Shown here one piece after another: positions 1 to 11,704 of a stretch of 64,000 nucleotides of DNA; position 1 is the first letter of the stretch; every line of letters begins with the position of its first letter. The translations under genes and the position numbers were made by a program. A model generated the notes under the pieces. It was not told where the DNA came from. It made no database searches and saw only the letters and a program-made list of their open reading frames with translations. Location of the stretch: positions 19,902,001-19,966,000 of the forward strand of contig OZ038526.1 in the NCBI GenBank assembly GCA_964036665.1, given 5' to 3'. The DNA comes from Gordius sp. MW1 (Eukaryota > Nematomorpha > Gordioida > Gordea > Gordiidae).

Positions 1-161
1 CCTTTGGTGGTTTAGTTAACTAAACATAAACAGGGACCAAAATTTTTTGGTCCATTTTTCTAAGTCGGCCTCTAGGCTTAGTCGAAATTTGAAAAATAGA
101 CCAGAGTCGACCGTCAGTCTTAGTTGAACCAAAGGTCGACCAAACAAAACCCAAACACTAG
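1..161. repeat. palindromic MITE copy (GGTCGACC family), truncated at window edge
   Basis: It contains the family hallmarks GGTCGACC, TTTAGTTAACTAAACATAAAC, GACCAGAGTCGACC and the end ACCAAACAAAACCC..ACACTAG. It lies in the intron before the first visible TEP exon. Related copies are at 2049-2247, 4009-4170, 4254-4460, 5845-5945, 7171-7350, 7365-11165 (interrupted), 13645-13830, 15546-15750, 46735-46856 and 63500-63560. Confidence 0.75.
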
Positions 162-327
162 TATTTTGTTTATGTTATTATTTCAGCCCATTTTCCCATA
201 AATTCTCAGCAATCTTTTTTTAATTAAATTTAGGGATTACTTTATATAGTCAAATAACTTGAGATATTTTAGAGAAAAAGGGTCAAAATCCAAAAATGTT
301 GTGGTCAAAATACAATTTTATCTGCAG

Positions 328-3300
328 GTGATATTATGGGCCCGTCCCTGTCAAGCATAGGGAATTTGGTTAGATTGCCTTACGGGTGTGGAGAACAGAA
401 CATGTTAAATTTTGCCCCTAACCTTTACATTTATTCCTACCTCAAGGAAAAAAGCCATTTAACCCCCGCCTTGAAAAACAAGATCAAATCTTACACTGAA
501 CAAGGTAAATAAATATATAAATAAATCAAATAAATAAATAAACAAATCCAATAAATAAATAAGTAAATAAATAAATAAAATTAATCAATTTTTAGGCTAT
601 CAAAGGCAGCTTACTTACCAGCGAGAGGACGGGTCCTTTTCTGCATTTGGTGCTGGAGATAAGAGCGGTAGCGTATGGTTAACCGCTTTCGTGCTTCGCT
701 CATTCGCCCTAGCCTCGGGCCGTGGCTTGAATTTAATCTACGTGGATGACAAAGTTATTAGAGACGCTTTGGATTTTTTGCTTGATTCTCAGAGAATCCC
801 TGGGAAAAAAGATGTTTTTCCCAATAATCCTTTAGCTGCACCTTTTGATCCTTCTGATGGTTTTGGGGGGAGTGACGAAAGTGCTCGTGAAAACTGTAAT
901 ACTATTACCTCGACTACCACTAGTGGTCGTTCGCCGAGTAGTGGCGGAAAAGGCCAAGAGGTTCCGGAATCTTACGGCGATTTTCCCGAACTAGGGGAAG
1001 TCCATCATAAACCCATGCAAGTATGAGCACACCCTTTACATCATTTTACGATGTATATGAAATAGAAGGGGGGGGGGCAATAGGGGCAAAGCAGAATTAT
1101 AATATTTTTCGAAATTATACTTCAATATTAATCAATATTAAGGGGCGATCCATGTCAAATTGATCATAAAAACGACTTTTTCGGCCGACCTTCTCTAATT
1201 TTTTTGAAATTTGGTGGGAATAATCTGTTGATTTTTGAATTTTTGAAATTTTTAGCTCATTTGGGCCATTACTTTTCGAGTTGTGGCTGGGAGGGGGGCT
1301 GTGATTTTTTAGTCATAATCTTAGTAGAAATTGAACATTTTTTGGTTTAACCATGGTTATGCGTTGATATGGATTTTTCCCCCTGAACTTTGGTTACGGG
1401 AATCTTATCGGGAATTTTCCCCACTACCGGGAAAATTCCCCGTGGTGTGTAAAATTCTCTTGGTGCCATCTCTAACTATGCCTATTAATACCGAGATATT
1501 GGAATCTGTTTACATAAATACCACCTTCCGTTCTTCGTTATCCTTCCCTCTTAGGCTACTTTCCACCCTATATTTCCAAGTAGTTCCTTTATTCTTTCTA
1601 AAATACCCGAATCCTGGTCGCATCGTGATCGATTATGATGCACATTTTTCTCACAACTCACAACAGGGTGGTACGTCAAAAGGGCTAGCCCTAACTGCAT
1701 TCGTATACGTAGCCTTGAAAGAAACGCAATTGTTAGCCTCTTCTAAAGACGAGCCCGCATTGCTAAACGAACGCACGGCCAGGCGATTGAATTACTCCCT
1801 AAACCTCGCCGAAAGATTTATGGCGGGCCGTCTAGCTCGAGACTTGGACATGCTACCACCATACGATTTAGCTATCGTGGCCTATGCTCTGACCTTGGCC
1901 CAGGCCCGGCCCGGCCCACGGCTCAATCGGTCTAGGCGAGATAGTCCCGACCCGGCTGCAAATAAGACTGGCGAGACGTTAGTCACTGAAAAAGGTTAGA
2001 TTTTTTACACGGCGTCTGCTATATTTTTCGAGACACTATGTAAAGGTTTTAGAGTTGTAAAAACGGCTGGGTTTTGTTTGTTTAATCTTTAGTTCAACTA
2101 AGACTTTCGGTCGACTCTGGTCTGTTTTTCAAATTTCGACTAAGCCTCCTAGAGGTCGACTAAAAAAGAGACAAAAAGTGTTTTTAGTTTGTTTGTGTTG
2201 AGTCGGCTAAGGTCATCCAAACAGAACCCCGCGTTTTTTCAACACTAAAATATATTCAAAAGTTTTGTGGGAAAATGTAATTTTTTACAAGACTACCACT
2301 GGAAACTATCTTTTATCGAAAAGGGAAAATTTTTAGAGTTGTTTTGAGATTTATTCATGTAAAGTTGTAACAACGATTAGATCAAATGATAAATAATTAA
2401 AGGTTTAAATATTCCACACGCGTACAGCGTTGAAAAAGTAAACCTCATAGATTCGTAGTCAAGATTTAGTTATTTTATAGCAACAGGTCCTACCTTAACT
2501 GAACCAACTAGAAGCCCGTCACCAGGCTTGTTTACCATGGTAACCGAGCGGATACATGATATAGTAACCCACGCATTGCACACCGGACTAACTGCTAATG
2601 AAGTTAGTGTTAATCGAAGCAACATTAGTAATCCCGAGCCCATGAGCCAAGCAGATTTGGCTGAGCTCTCAACCCGGGCTCTACAACGCCTAATGACCCT
2701 CTCCAAAAGCGATGGTAAAATAACTAATTCCATGGTAGATTGAAGAGAATTTTTTTGTTGCTTTTTGATTGTTTTAGAGGGGATTTATACCTAAAAACGA
2801 GTTTTTTATTATAAGTTTACATGTTTATAATGTTTTAAATTCATATTGAGTGAATTTCTTTAAATTTTTAGAGCACCCGGCCTTAGAGGATTTTGGGCCA
2901 GGCTTGCACGTAAATCATTAAAATAATTGAACCTCGGGTCTGCCGAAGAGCGGGCTCGGCAAGAAACAAACCATTTAAACATTTACATAATATTTGTCTA
3001 AGCTTTTCGAATCCAGCTCCCCCCCCCCTTTGAAAATATAATCATTATTTGATCAAAATTATATTAAAAAAATTTTAAAATTATATATCATTCATCAAAA
3101 AATAGCTATAACTCTAAAAATAGGCATTATCAACCCGAAATATCGAATACCATTTCCCTTTAATAACGCGGTTCAACTAGAAAATTGTTTCCTGCAAACT
3201 GTTTGCAGATTTTGCTTGAGTTTTTCGCGGTGAACGCGAACATATTTTTCATTTTTTCCCTTTAAGTCAAGTTTTTAATATTGGCCTTGAAAGTTGCTAA

Positions 3301-6300
3301 AAACAGCGATTTTGACGAATTTAAAAGTGAATAACTTGAAAATTACGATAGGTAAAATTTTGGTTTACAATCTTGCCAATCAAAGTAGTGACAGTAACCA
3401 ATTTCGCTAGTTTATTAAGTAAATGTAATAGTTTATAATTTTAACCGCTACGAAATAATATTCAAATTAATAATTTTTAGCTGGTGTAATTGCGTTTATA
3501 TTATCAGCCCTTGTCCTAATTGAAATTCAATATATTAATATATGGCTAAATACGGTAAAATGTAATTCAAATATAGGATAATGAATAAATTAAATAAGAG
3601 CGTTAAGTAGCTAATATATCTACATCTACCTCTTTTCAAGAAGTTCACGAATCCTAAAAGGATTTAAAGTTAAATTTCGCGATGAATATTTGCCTAAATT
3701 CCTCCCGGAGCTCGAATTTTAATTTAAAAAAAACACTAAAATTCCACGTTTTTGCGGGGTGTTTAGGTAACGGTGATTTGAGATTTTGGAGTCAATTCTT
3801 GCAAGCAGATTCGTGTAAAGGCACCAACACGGAAGCCTGTTTTAGACACGAACCCATATCTCTAGATTACGAGACGACCGCCTACGTCTTGTTAGTTTTG
3901 AGCGCGCTGGGCCGAGTTGACGACGGATTACCCATTTTGCGTTGGTTAGTTAGCCATCGTACATCCGTCGGTGGCTTTTCATCCACACAAGTAAGCACCG
4001 ACGACTAGTGTTGTAACCATGGCTGGGTTTTGTTTGATCGACCTTCAACCAAATGGTTTAAACTACAGACCTAAGGTGGTTTGGTCCGTTTTTCTTTGGT
4101 CGACCCCTAGTCTTGGTCGAACTATGAAAAATAGACCAGAGTTGACCTTGAGTCTTAGTTAAATTAGACTCATAAGTATATTCCGTTGATTGAGAAAAAA
4201 ATTAAATCATATTTAAGGATTCACCCCTTTGTATACGTTTTCTCGTTGATAATAGTGTTGTCGAAACGGCTAGGTTTTGTTTGGACGACCTTTGATTCAA
4301 CTGAGACTAATGGTCGTCTTTGGGCATTTTTAAAATTTCCACTAAGCCTCGGGGTAGACTAAGAAAAACAAACCAAAAACCTTTGGTCTCTGTCAATGTT
4401 TGGTTGACTAATACCAGAGGTCAACCGAACAACCCAGCCGCCGTTTTTACAACACTAGTTGATACACGCACCCTCTAATGACTTTTATGTTTTGCGTCCC
4501 ATATTTTTGCCTAGGATACGATAGTGGCCCTAAATGCCTTAGCAAAATTTTCCAGCTTGCTGCCTCGGGTCAATCAAGACCTGCAAATAAGCCTGGCTGG
4601 CGATCTAACTTCTCACGAATGGCATCTTAGCGAAAGCAACTCCTTCGTACGCAACGTTTATTCATTTGGATCTACTCTCGAAAAAGAAATTCATCTGAAA
4701 GCCGAGGGTTCTGGGCTGGCTTTGATTCAGGTTAGAGACCTGCACGGGTTTTAACATTTAAAAATGCTTTCGGGTCGGGTTCGGTTGAAAAAAGTGACTT
4801 TGTAGTTCTCAAATTTAGGTTAATTTTATAAATAGCGAAAAATGTGTTAAGCAAGAAAAAAATATTCCGGGAAACAAATAATGGAATTAAAGAATCAACC
4901 GGTAATCTGTTTGCAGATTCTGGGAGAGTTTTTATAGATCAAATTATTAAAAAACTAATTTTACCGATTAATTTGTAAATTATTGACGTTTGAAAAACGC
5001 AAACATCGCTGTTTTTAGCAACTATGACAGCAAATATTTTAAAGCTTGACGTACAGGAAAACTATTAAAAATATGTTCGTATTCACCGCCAAAAACTCTA
5101 CCAGAATCTGCAGACAGATTGTCGATTGAGTTTTCTTGATAAATTATATTATTTGAATAAAAATCATGGTTCGGGCAGGGGGGATATTGAGGAAAAATCA
5201 AATTTTTGTGTTATTTTAGGAAATAATTTGAAAAAAGATTTGAGGTGACATAGAAATGAAAACTAAAAGTGACAATTAGACTGACTTTAACTTAAAGTAA
5301 AAAGTCCATTTTTTAGCAAGGGACTTTTAGACGTGTCGGGTTCGAATTGTGTCATTTATGTGATGTTAAAATTTGGGGAAAATGATATTTGACGTTTTAT
5401 TTATAACATAATTTCTTTGAAGGAACTTAAAGAAATATTAAGAATTTTATTTATAAAATAACTGCGATTAATGTAAAATTTTGCAAAATAATTTGTTATG
5501 ATGTTAACAATATTTGCAGGTCTCCTGGTCATACAACGTTAAAAATGCTAGCCAAGGGTCGGGTTTCAATATCGACGCCAAAACCCGGTTCAAAAATAAT
5601 ACGCTCAAAGTTGATGTCTGTCTGAAGTAAGCGTTGAAATTATTTTAGAGACAATTTTTTGAGCAAATAGACTTGAAACTATAATACACTTATGGCTTTT
5701 CTTTGAATGGGGCATTTTGGTTTGATTGTTTTGGTTATTACACTAATTTTCAAAATTGCTTTTTGCTATGCAATTCCATGAGCTCACTTAGGGTAGGAAA
5801 CATGTCATATCCTATCCTACCCAACTCTAATATTGACACACTAATGTTGTAAAAACAAAAAGGCTATCTTATGGTTTAGTCGAAGTTTGGAAAACAGACC
5901 AGAGTCGATACCAAAAGTGGACCAAACAAAAACCAACCGTGTTTGATGGCATCTTATTATCACGAAAATAAAAATGTTAATTCCTCTATGGTGTTTATGT
6001 AAAGTTATGCTGGAGCGGGTGGTCGTAGTAATATGGCAATCGTGGAAATTAACGCACCAACGGGCTACGTGATCGATAAGGAAAGCTTGAAATCGGAAAG
6101 TGAAACTGCTTTATACGCCAAGATTACAGAACTTACTGATGCTGGAACCAAGCTTAACCTTTACTTCGATAGCGTAAGCTGAACTTTTTATTTAAAGCAA
6201 ATTTTTAGGCACAAAATGCACCAAAATTTAAGTGAATAGCACCATTACTTTCACCAGTATGACAAATCTATAGTAAAATCTATAAAACGGACGCTTTAGC

Positions 6301-9300
6301 TTGATTTTGGCCCTTTGAACGTTCATAACTTAAAATCCATATATAGGTCCAAAATGGCTAAATTTTTTAGAAATCACTATAATACGTGAAGCTTGCTCAC
6401 TCACCAATAAGTATCCATATCTGAGATGGTCTGTCGAAAACGTTTTAATTTGTCATGGAATGGCCCATATACCATGAATATACAGTTTTTAAGAATATTG
6501 TGGGTTTACTCAGTTGAATGAATGTTTTTATTTATTTTTTATAAATGCGGAAATATTTGACGATAGTCATGGGGGTAGCCGGGGGGGGGGGCAAGGAGGG
6601 GCGGCTGCCCCTTCTAAATTCAGGAATTTTTTAAAATTTCATAAATTTAAGGCAAAAGCTCCTCCCTAAACCTGGCTAAGCCCATAACAAGAGTTTTAAA
6701 TAAATACATTGCACATATTTAGGACCAAATGCTTCGAGTAATAAAAAATAAACTATCTCATTAAAGTTATTGGAATGGGCTTGTAAAGTGGCCAAGAATG
6801 CGCAAACCATTTAAACTTGTATTTGGCTGTTATATGAATATCACAGCTTTGTTTAATTAGAAATGGTGGCTTGACTTAACTGCTTTAAAACAAGTTTATT
6901 TGAACATTGGGTGACGGGGAACGTTGAAAATTTAGTAAAATTCGCAAAATTTGTGATTAATATTGATTGTGCAATAATCATTTTAAATATTGTCGAGATA
7001 TCTCCGTAATTTATTAAATTATGTTTTGGGAAAAAAGCGGCAATTTTTTCAATGAGGGCTAATATTACACAAAAAAGCTTAAAATTTTAACTTAAATTAA
7101 GTTCTTAAGTTATAAAATAAATATTTGCTACAACGTATTCAAATATCTCTATCTTATTGATTGATAGGTTTAGTGTTGCAAAAACAGCTGGGTTTTGTTT
7201 GGTCGGCCTTTGGTTTTAGTCGACTAAACATAAACTGAACAAAGATTTTTTGTCTATTTTGTCGAAATTTGTCAAACAGACCAGAGTCGACAGTTATTCT
7301 TAGTTAAACTTAAGGTCGGCCAAACAAAATCCAGCCGTTTTTAAGACACTTGACAGGTTTATAGAGTAAACTAGAATTTAGATCGACTTTTGCTTTAACT
7401 CGACTAAACATAACAGACCAAGGTTTGACCAAAAAATCTTTAGTCTGTTTATGAGACTAGAGAAATAGACCAAACACCTTGGTTTGTTTTATAGGTGTGC
7501 ATCCGAGGGTTTTTGAAAAATTTTATATCCCATCCGATCCGAGTTTTTTAAAATCTAAATCCGATTTGATCCGAGTTTTTTAAAATCTAAATCCGATCCG
7601 AATTTTTTTAATTAAAATTTTACGAACAGAACTGTTTATTGGTGATTAAATTCAAAATACATAAAAATAAGGTATAGCAAAAGCAATTTTAATAGACCTG
7701 AAATAAATATAAGATTTTATTTGACTAATTCCATATTATCATATAAAAATAATAAAGAATCTAAATTTTCTGGTTTAATTCGCGTTCTTCTTTCTTCTAA
7801 TGTTCTTCCAGCCACCGAGAAATTTCTTTCCGAAGTGGTAGAGGTAGCAAGTATAGCTAAAACTTTATTTGCCAGCTTATAAAGCCTTGCCAGGACTGTT
7901 TGATATGAAACCCATCATTCCAGCAAATCTTTTTTAGAATCATATTTGCAATCTTCATTTTTTAACGGAAGGTAAATTGAGATTTCATCCGGGCTTTATC
8001 TTCTTCCTGCTCATCGTCCCATCGATTAACTATTTTAAAATATAAATTAAATAATTTATTTTATGTAAAAAATATATATACATATTTAAATGTATGTTAA
8101 TTACTTTTTTGTCTTTTTGAGGCTGACTATCACTACTACTTGCCGCATAATTTTCAATCTAAGTTGCAGAATCTATCAAAAAATCCTTAGACGCTAGTGT
8201 GGATCTTATTTCATTAATTAGGTCTACTCCTCATTTGGGGGGAGCATCCTGATTTGGCGATAATTTGGGCATAAAAATGTGGCAATTTTATGTTGTTTAG
8301 TGATTAGAAATTTGGACTTGAGGGTGGTACAAATATCTTTTTTAAGATCATTAATTTCGTGATGTTCTTCAAAATCATGAGTTTGCTCGTGGTCTGATTG
8401 TGAAAGATCACAAGAAAGTCTAGCTAAAGAAAAACGTTAAGGAAATACTGATAAATATATTAGGGTAAGTAAGGTGAGAGGTGGTATTGGGCATCAAAAA
8501 TGGTAAAGTAGAAAAAGAATGCAAAGATTATTATGAAAAGGTATACTAAATATTATTGATTTAATTAATTAGAATTTATTATTGTTTATTTTAAATTTGA
8601 AAATCCGATCCGACCAAAATAAAATGTTGATCCGCGAGTTCGGACGGATCGGATGTCGGATCGGATTGATCCCTGCACACCTCTAGTTTGTTTATGTTTA
8701 GTCGATTAAAACCAAAGAACCCAGCCGGGACATTCCATGTCAAATCGATCATAAAAAGGCGTTTTTCGGCCGACCCCCTCAGAATTTTATAAAATTTGGT
8801 GGAAATGTTAAAACTAGTAAAATTATTAATTTTCGAAAATTTTAGCTCATTTGGGCCACTACTTTTCGAGTTATGGGCGCTCAAAGGTCGAAAATCGGTC
8901 ATTTAAAAAATCGGGTTGTGACGCTATATTCAATAAAATTCATAAGTTATTGGCCCCCAAATCATAGAATCTTGTTGTAGTAATAGGTAAGACCTAACTC
9001 CATAGGGAAAAAATCCAAAAAAATTTTTTTGTCGATTGGTCATCTCATAATGGCCGAAATGGCCAATATGGCATAACTACTGTTGAACCCTCTCAAACCG
9101 TTTAAAATTTGAGACAAATGTTTTATACTACCTATTAATCAAATTAAATAAAAGAGAAAGTTGGGCGGCCATCTTGAAGTGGTCATAAATTGCTAGAAAC
9201 GGTATTTTATTTATTTGGCGCCAAAATGACCCTCCAAAATTGGTTTTTTTTACTCATTTAGCCATCTTATAATATTATTATATCTATTATACAAATATTT

Positions 9301-11362
9301 TTGCTATAAATTAACACCCCAACCCCCCCCCCCCCCTTTAATCTTAAATCAAAATAGCGAGTAATTTTTTCCCACAAATTATTTTATTGTAATTTGGAAA
9401 CAGGCTCGTGAAATAGATAATAAAATCGTCAGGATTATTGAATATAGGTATCGTATCCGGAGATACGAGGATATCTTCCCCCCCCCCCTGTTCTTTTATA
9501 AAAAGAAACGCCGCCGCTCACTATACGTGGTACGTATGTTACTTTTTCTTTCCCCCATGCCCCCTGACACAAAAGGTTAATTGATTGTAACATCTGTGTA
9601 CTGAATATATACATAGAACTTTATTCCTTTACATTTAATTTCTAGTACGCGTATGTTATCCCCCCCCCCCGACGCGCTTATACGTATTTGTTATTTCTAT
9701 CAATACGCATCATTTTTTTTTACATACTCGAGAGTTGCGTGATTTTATTCATTAATAAATTTATTCTTGGAGATAAATAAAATACATAAAAGACCTAAAG
9801 AAAGAATTAAATGGTGAGTCCCCCTTTTGGGGGGGACAAGGTTTACACTTAGGGACCAATATTTCCCCCAATTCTAGCAATGATAATTCCCCCTTCCTTC
9901 AAATCATTTTTATTCATATCCTATATATCCCCTTTTTTTAAAGATATGAAAATAGGCTTTAAAATTGCCTTATCAACACAGATTGATTTCTTTTTTGGCG
10001 CGTATGAATTAATTTGTATGACCTCTAGCGCGAATTTTAAATGATGTCGAATTCTTTTAATAAAATTACTTTATCGTTTAATTTTACTATCAACTAATTA
10101 TCCCCTAGACGTTCGAAATTTTGAATCTAATTTATAATAAAAATTATGACGATGAAAAAATAATAGTTAGTTTGCTTAACCCATGCGAACCCTTTCGCTT
10201 AGATAAATTTCACAAAATATCTCTAAAGAAATGGGATATATTAAAAATTGTATCACCTTTAACCTCAACCGGAGAACTTATACCTTATTTAAAACGAAAT
10301 GCTTGATGCGACACTAAAACATATTGCCTTACCTAAAATATACTTCAGATATGTTAAATTAATTTTTTATATGCGCTTGAAGACATGCCCTCCGTCATAC
10401 TTTTTTTTAATACTTTTACATATCGAATAACAAACAATGAATATATACTTTGAAATAAATTATTATTTAAGGTGATTTTTCAAAGCTGTTTCTATTTCAA
10501 AATTCGAAGAAAAACCACTCCCTATTTTGATTGTAATTTATAGGAAATATGGGGGGGGGGGGGGGTTGGGGTGTTAATTTATAGCAAAAATATTTGTATA
10601 ATAGATATAATAATATTATAAGATGGCTAAATGAGTAATAAAACCAATTTTAGAGGGTCATTTTGGCACCAAATAAATAAAATACCGTTTCTAGCAATTT
10701 ATGACCACTTCAAGATGGCCGCCCAACTTTCTCTTTTATTTAATTTGGTTAATAGGTAGTATAAAACATTTGTTTCAAATTTGAAACGGTTTGAGAGGGT
10801 TCAACAGTAGTTATGCCATATTGGCCATTTCGGCCATTATGAGATGACCAATCGACAAAAAAATTTTTTTGGATTTTTTCCCTATGGAGATAGGTCTTAC
10901 CTATTACTACAACAAGATTCTATGATTTGGGGGCCAATAATTTATGAATTTTATTGAATATAGCGTCACAACCCGATTTTTTGAATGGCCGATTTTCGAC
11001 CTTTGAGAGCACACAACTCGAAAAGTAGTGGCCCAAATGAGCTAAAATTTTCGGAAATTAATAATTTTACTAGTTTTAACATTTCCACCAAATTTTATAA
11101 AATTCTGAGGGGGTCGGCCGAAAACGTGGCGATTTGACATGGAATGTCCCAGCCGTCTTTACTAGTTATGATTTTATAATTTTATTATGTATATAATATG
11201 CGTTAGATTGGTGGTGACAAAGAATGCTTTAAAGTTCAGATGGAAAAATTATACGAAGTTCAAGGCATAAAACCTTCCATAATTAAAGTGTCTGATTATT
11301 ATCAGCCCGAATATCAAAGCAGTGCCACCATACAAATTCCCGATGATTTTGTCGTGGATTAG
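328..11362 (+). CDS. alpha-2-macroglobulin / thioester-containing protein (TEP), 3' nine exons, 5' part outside window
   Basis: Exons: 328-504, 596-1020, 1667-1994, 2487-2714, 3767-3990, 4515-4730, 5520-5626, 6005-6173 and 11207-11362. All junctions are GT..AG and the phases agree throughout, giving 675 residues before the stop. Exon 1 reads LPYGCGEQNMLNFAPN, the thioester site that traps proteases or opsonises surfaces in this family. Exon 2 carries GSVWLTAFVLRSFA and GDFPELGEVHHKPMQ. Later exons give DYETTAYVLLVLSALG, GGFSSTQDTIVALNALA, SNMAIVEINAPTGYV and, in the receptor-binding domain, KVSDYYQPEYQ. There is no C-terminal hydrophobic tail, so a secreted form is likely. Two stretches interrupt the thioester domain: about 55 residues in exon 2, rich in Ser, Thr and Gly, and about 95 residues across exons 3-4. 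The first exon begins in the second position of a codon, so more exons lie upstream. Whether it is A2M-like or insect TEP-like cannot be settled without the bait region. Confidence 0.93.
1143..1330. repeat. arm fragment of the long inverted-repeat element
   Basis: The sequence from CCATGTCAAATTGATCATAA through CATTTGGGCCATTACTTTTC matches the outer arm of the element at 8727-11150. It is a diverged single-arm remnant inside TEP intron 2. Confidence 0.7.
2049..2247. repeat. palindromic MITE copy in TEP intron 3
   Basis: It begins GTTGTAAAAACGGCTGGG and ends with CCGCGTTTTTTCAACAC, near-complementary ends about 200 bp apart. The middle holds GGTCGACT and inverted copies. It is flanked by AG and TA bases compatible with a short TA-type target site. 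Confidence 0.8.
3638..3715 (-). repeat. old tail fragment of the non-LTR family
   Basis: CCTCTTTTCAAGAAG followed by CACGAATCC and GGATTTAAAGTTAAATTT matches the 3' tail of the element at 17255-19345 (17379-17440). It is a short, diverged remnant in TEP intron 4. Confidence 0.5.
4009..4460. repeat. two adjacent palindromic MITE copies in TEP intron 5
   Basis: 4009-4170 is an incomplete copy (GTGTTGTAACCATGGCTGGG at its left). 4254-4460 is a nearly complete copy with inverted ends, GTGTTGTCGAAACGGCT and GCCGTTTTTACAACACTA. They lie in the same orientation between exons 5 and 6 of the TEP gene. Confidence 0.78.
5845..5945. repeat. internally deleted palindromic MITE copy in TEP intron 7
   Basis: It contains TGTTGTAAAAAC, GTTTAGTCGAAGTTTGG, CAGACCAGAGTCGA and GACCAAACAAAAACCAACCG, about half the normal length. 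Confidence 0.65.
6794..6850 (-). repeat. non-LTR tail fragment in the last TEP intron
   Basis: TGGCCAAGAATGCGCAAACC and ATTTAAACTTGTATTTGGCT match the tail of the retrotransposon copy at 28940-29000. It lacks coding sequence. Confidence 0.5.
7171..7350. repeat. palindromic MITE copy in the last TEP intron
   Basis: It starts GTGTTGCAAAAACAGCTGGG and ends CAGCCGTTTTTAAGACACTT. The middle includes CGACTAAACATAAACTG and ACCAGAGTCGAC. Length is about 180 bp. Confidence 0.8.
7490..8685 (-). mobile_element. hAT transposon, defective copy
   Basis: Ends are TATAGGTGTGCA and (reverse complement) TAGAGGTGTGCA, flanked by the perfect 8-bp duplication GTTTGTTT (7482-7489, 8686-8693). Both ends hold GATCCGA-type repeats. 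The - strand at 7775-7925 encodes a hATC dimerisation region (SERNFSVAGRTLEERRTRI) interrupted by stops or frameshifts. Related copies are 44890-45675 and 52654-53769. Confidence 0.85.
8727..11150. mobile_element. DNA transposon with terminal inverted repeats of about 600 bp, unclassified
   Basis: The left arm (8727-9330) begins GGGACATTCCATGTCAAATC and the right arm (about 10545-11150) is its inverted copy, ending in GACATGGAATGTCCC. The flanks share CCAGCCG, with 7 of 8 bases matching if the duplication is 8 bp. Both arms run into poly(C)/poly(G) tracts at the centre. No transposase is seen inside. The ORF at 10121-10306 has no recognisable domain. Superfamily is undetermined. Confidence 0.8.
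9420..9770 (+). repeat. LTR-like remnant at the centre of the long-TIR element
   Basis: CGTATCCGGAGATACGA, TTTACATTTAATTTCTAG then TACGCGTAT, a poly(C) run and GACGCGCTTATACG align in order with the LTRs at 55852-56402 and 57347-57892. It is clearly diverged and has no partner LTR. Confidence 0.65.
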
Positions 11363-11704
11363 CAGTCGGCAAAATCTCATACAATATAATTATTTTGCAA
11401 TCAATTACGTTATATCTAAATTTGTTATATTTATCAAAAAAAAATGCTATGATATTTAACATCATTTAAAGCTAAACCCTAACAATTACTGTGCTATATC
11501 TCATTATCGTATATATATATTAGTCGTAGTAGTCCTACACACCTAGTTCAGAAAATCTATATCATTGCGTTATAGAGTAGTTAGTATACTATATATATAT
11601 ATATTGAAAAATATTACACGTTTAAATATATTAAGGCACCACAATAAATTTATTTTACCCACAATGTGTTTTTAAATGTTCTTAATCAAACGAAATATGT
11701 TAAT
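11363..11704. other. 3' flank of the TEP gene
   Basis: AT-rich DNA with no coding signal. CACAATAAATTT near 11640 could supply a polyadenylation signal (AATAAA), but AT richness makes this weak. Confidence 0.4.

Larger units (their letters stand above)
7365..11165. mobile_element. palindromic MITE copy split by a hAT and by a long-TIR element
   Basis: MITE sequence runs 7365-7489, resumes at 8686-8726 and ends at 11151-11165 (AGCCGTCTTTACTAG). The pieces join into a normal family member when the two insertions at 7490-8685 and 8727-11150 are removed. It therefore marks the oldest layer of this nest. Confidence 0.75.

Noticed and set aside
9780-10320. Possible gene at 10121-10306 inside the long-TIR element
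   Set aside because: Short, AT-driven, with no transposase motif; kept only as non-coding interior.
8727-11150. Assembly palindrome or hairpin-read artefact
   Set aside because: The arms differ at many positions and the flanks show a short target duplication inside a MITE, so it is a genuine inverted-repeat element.
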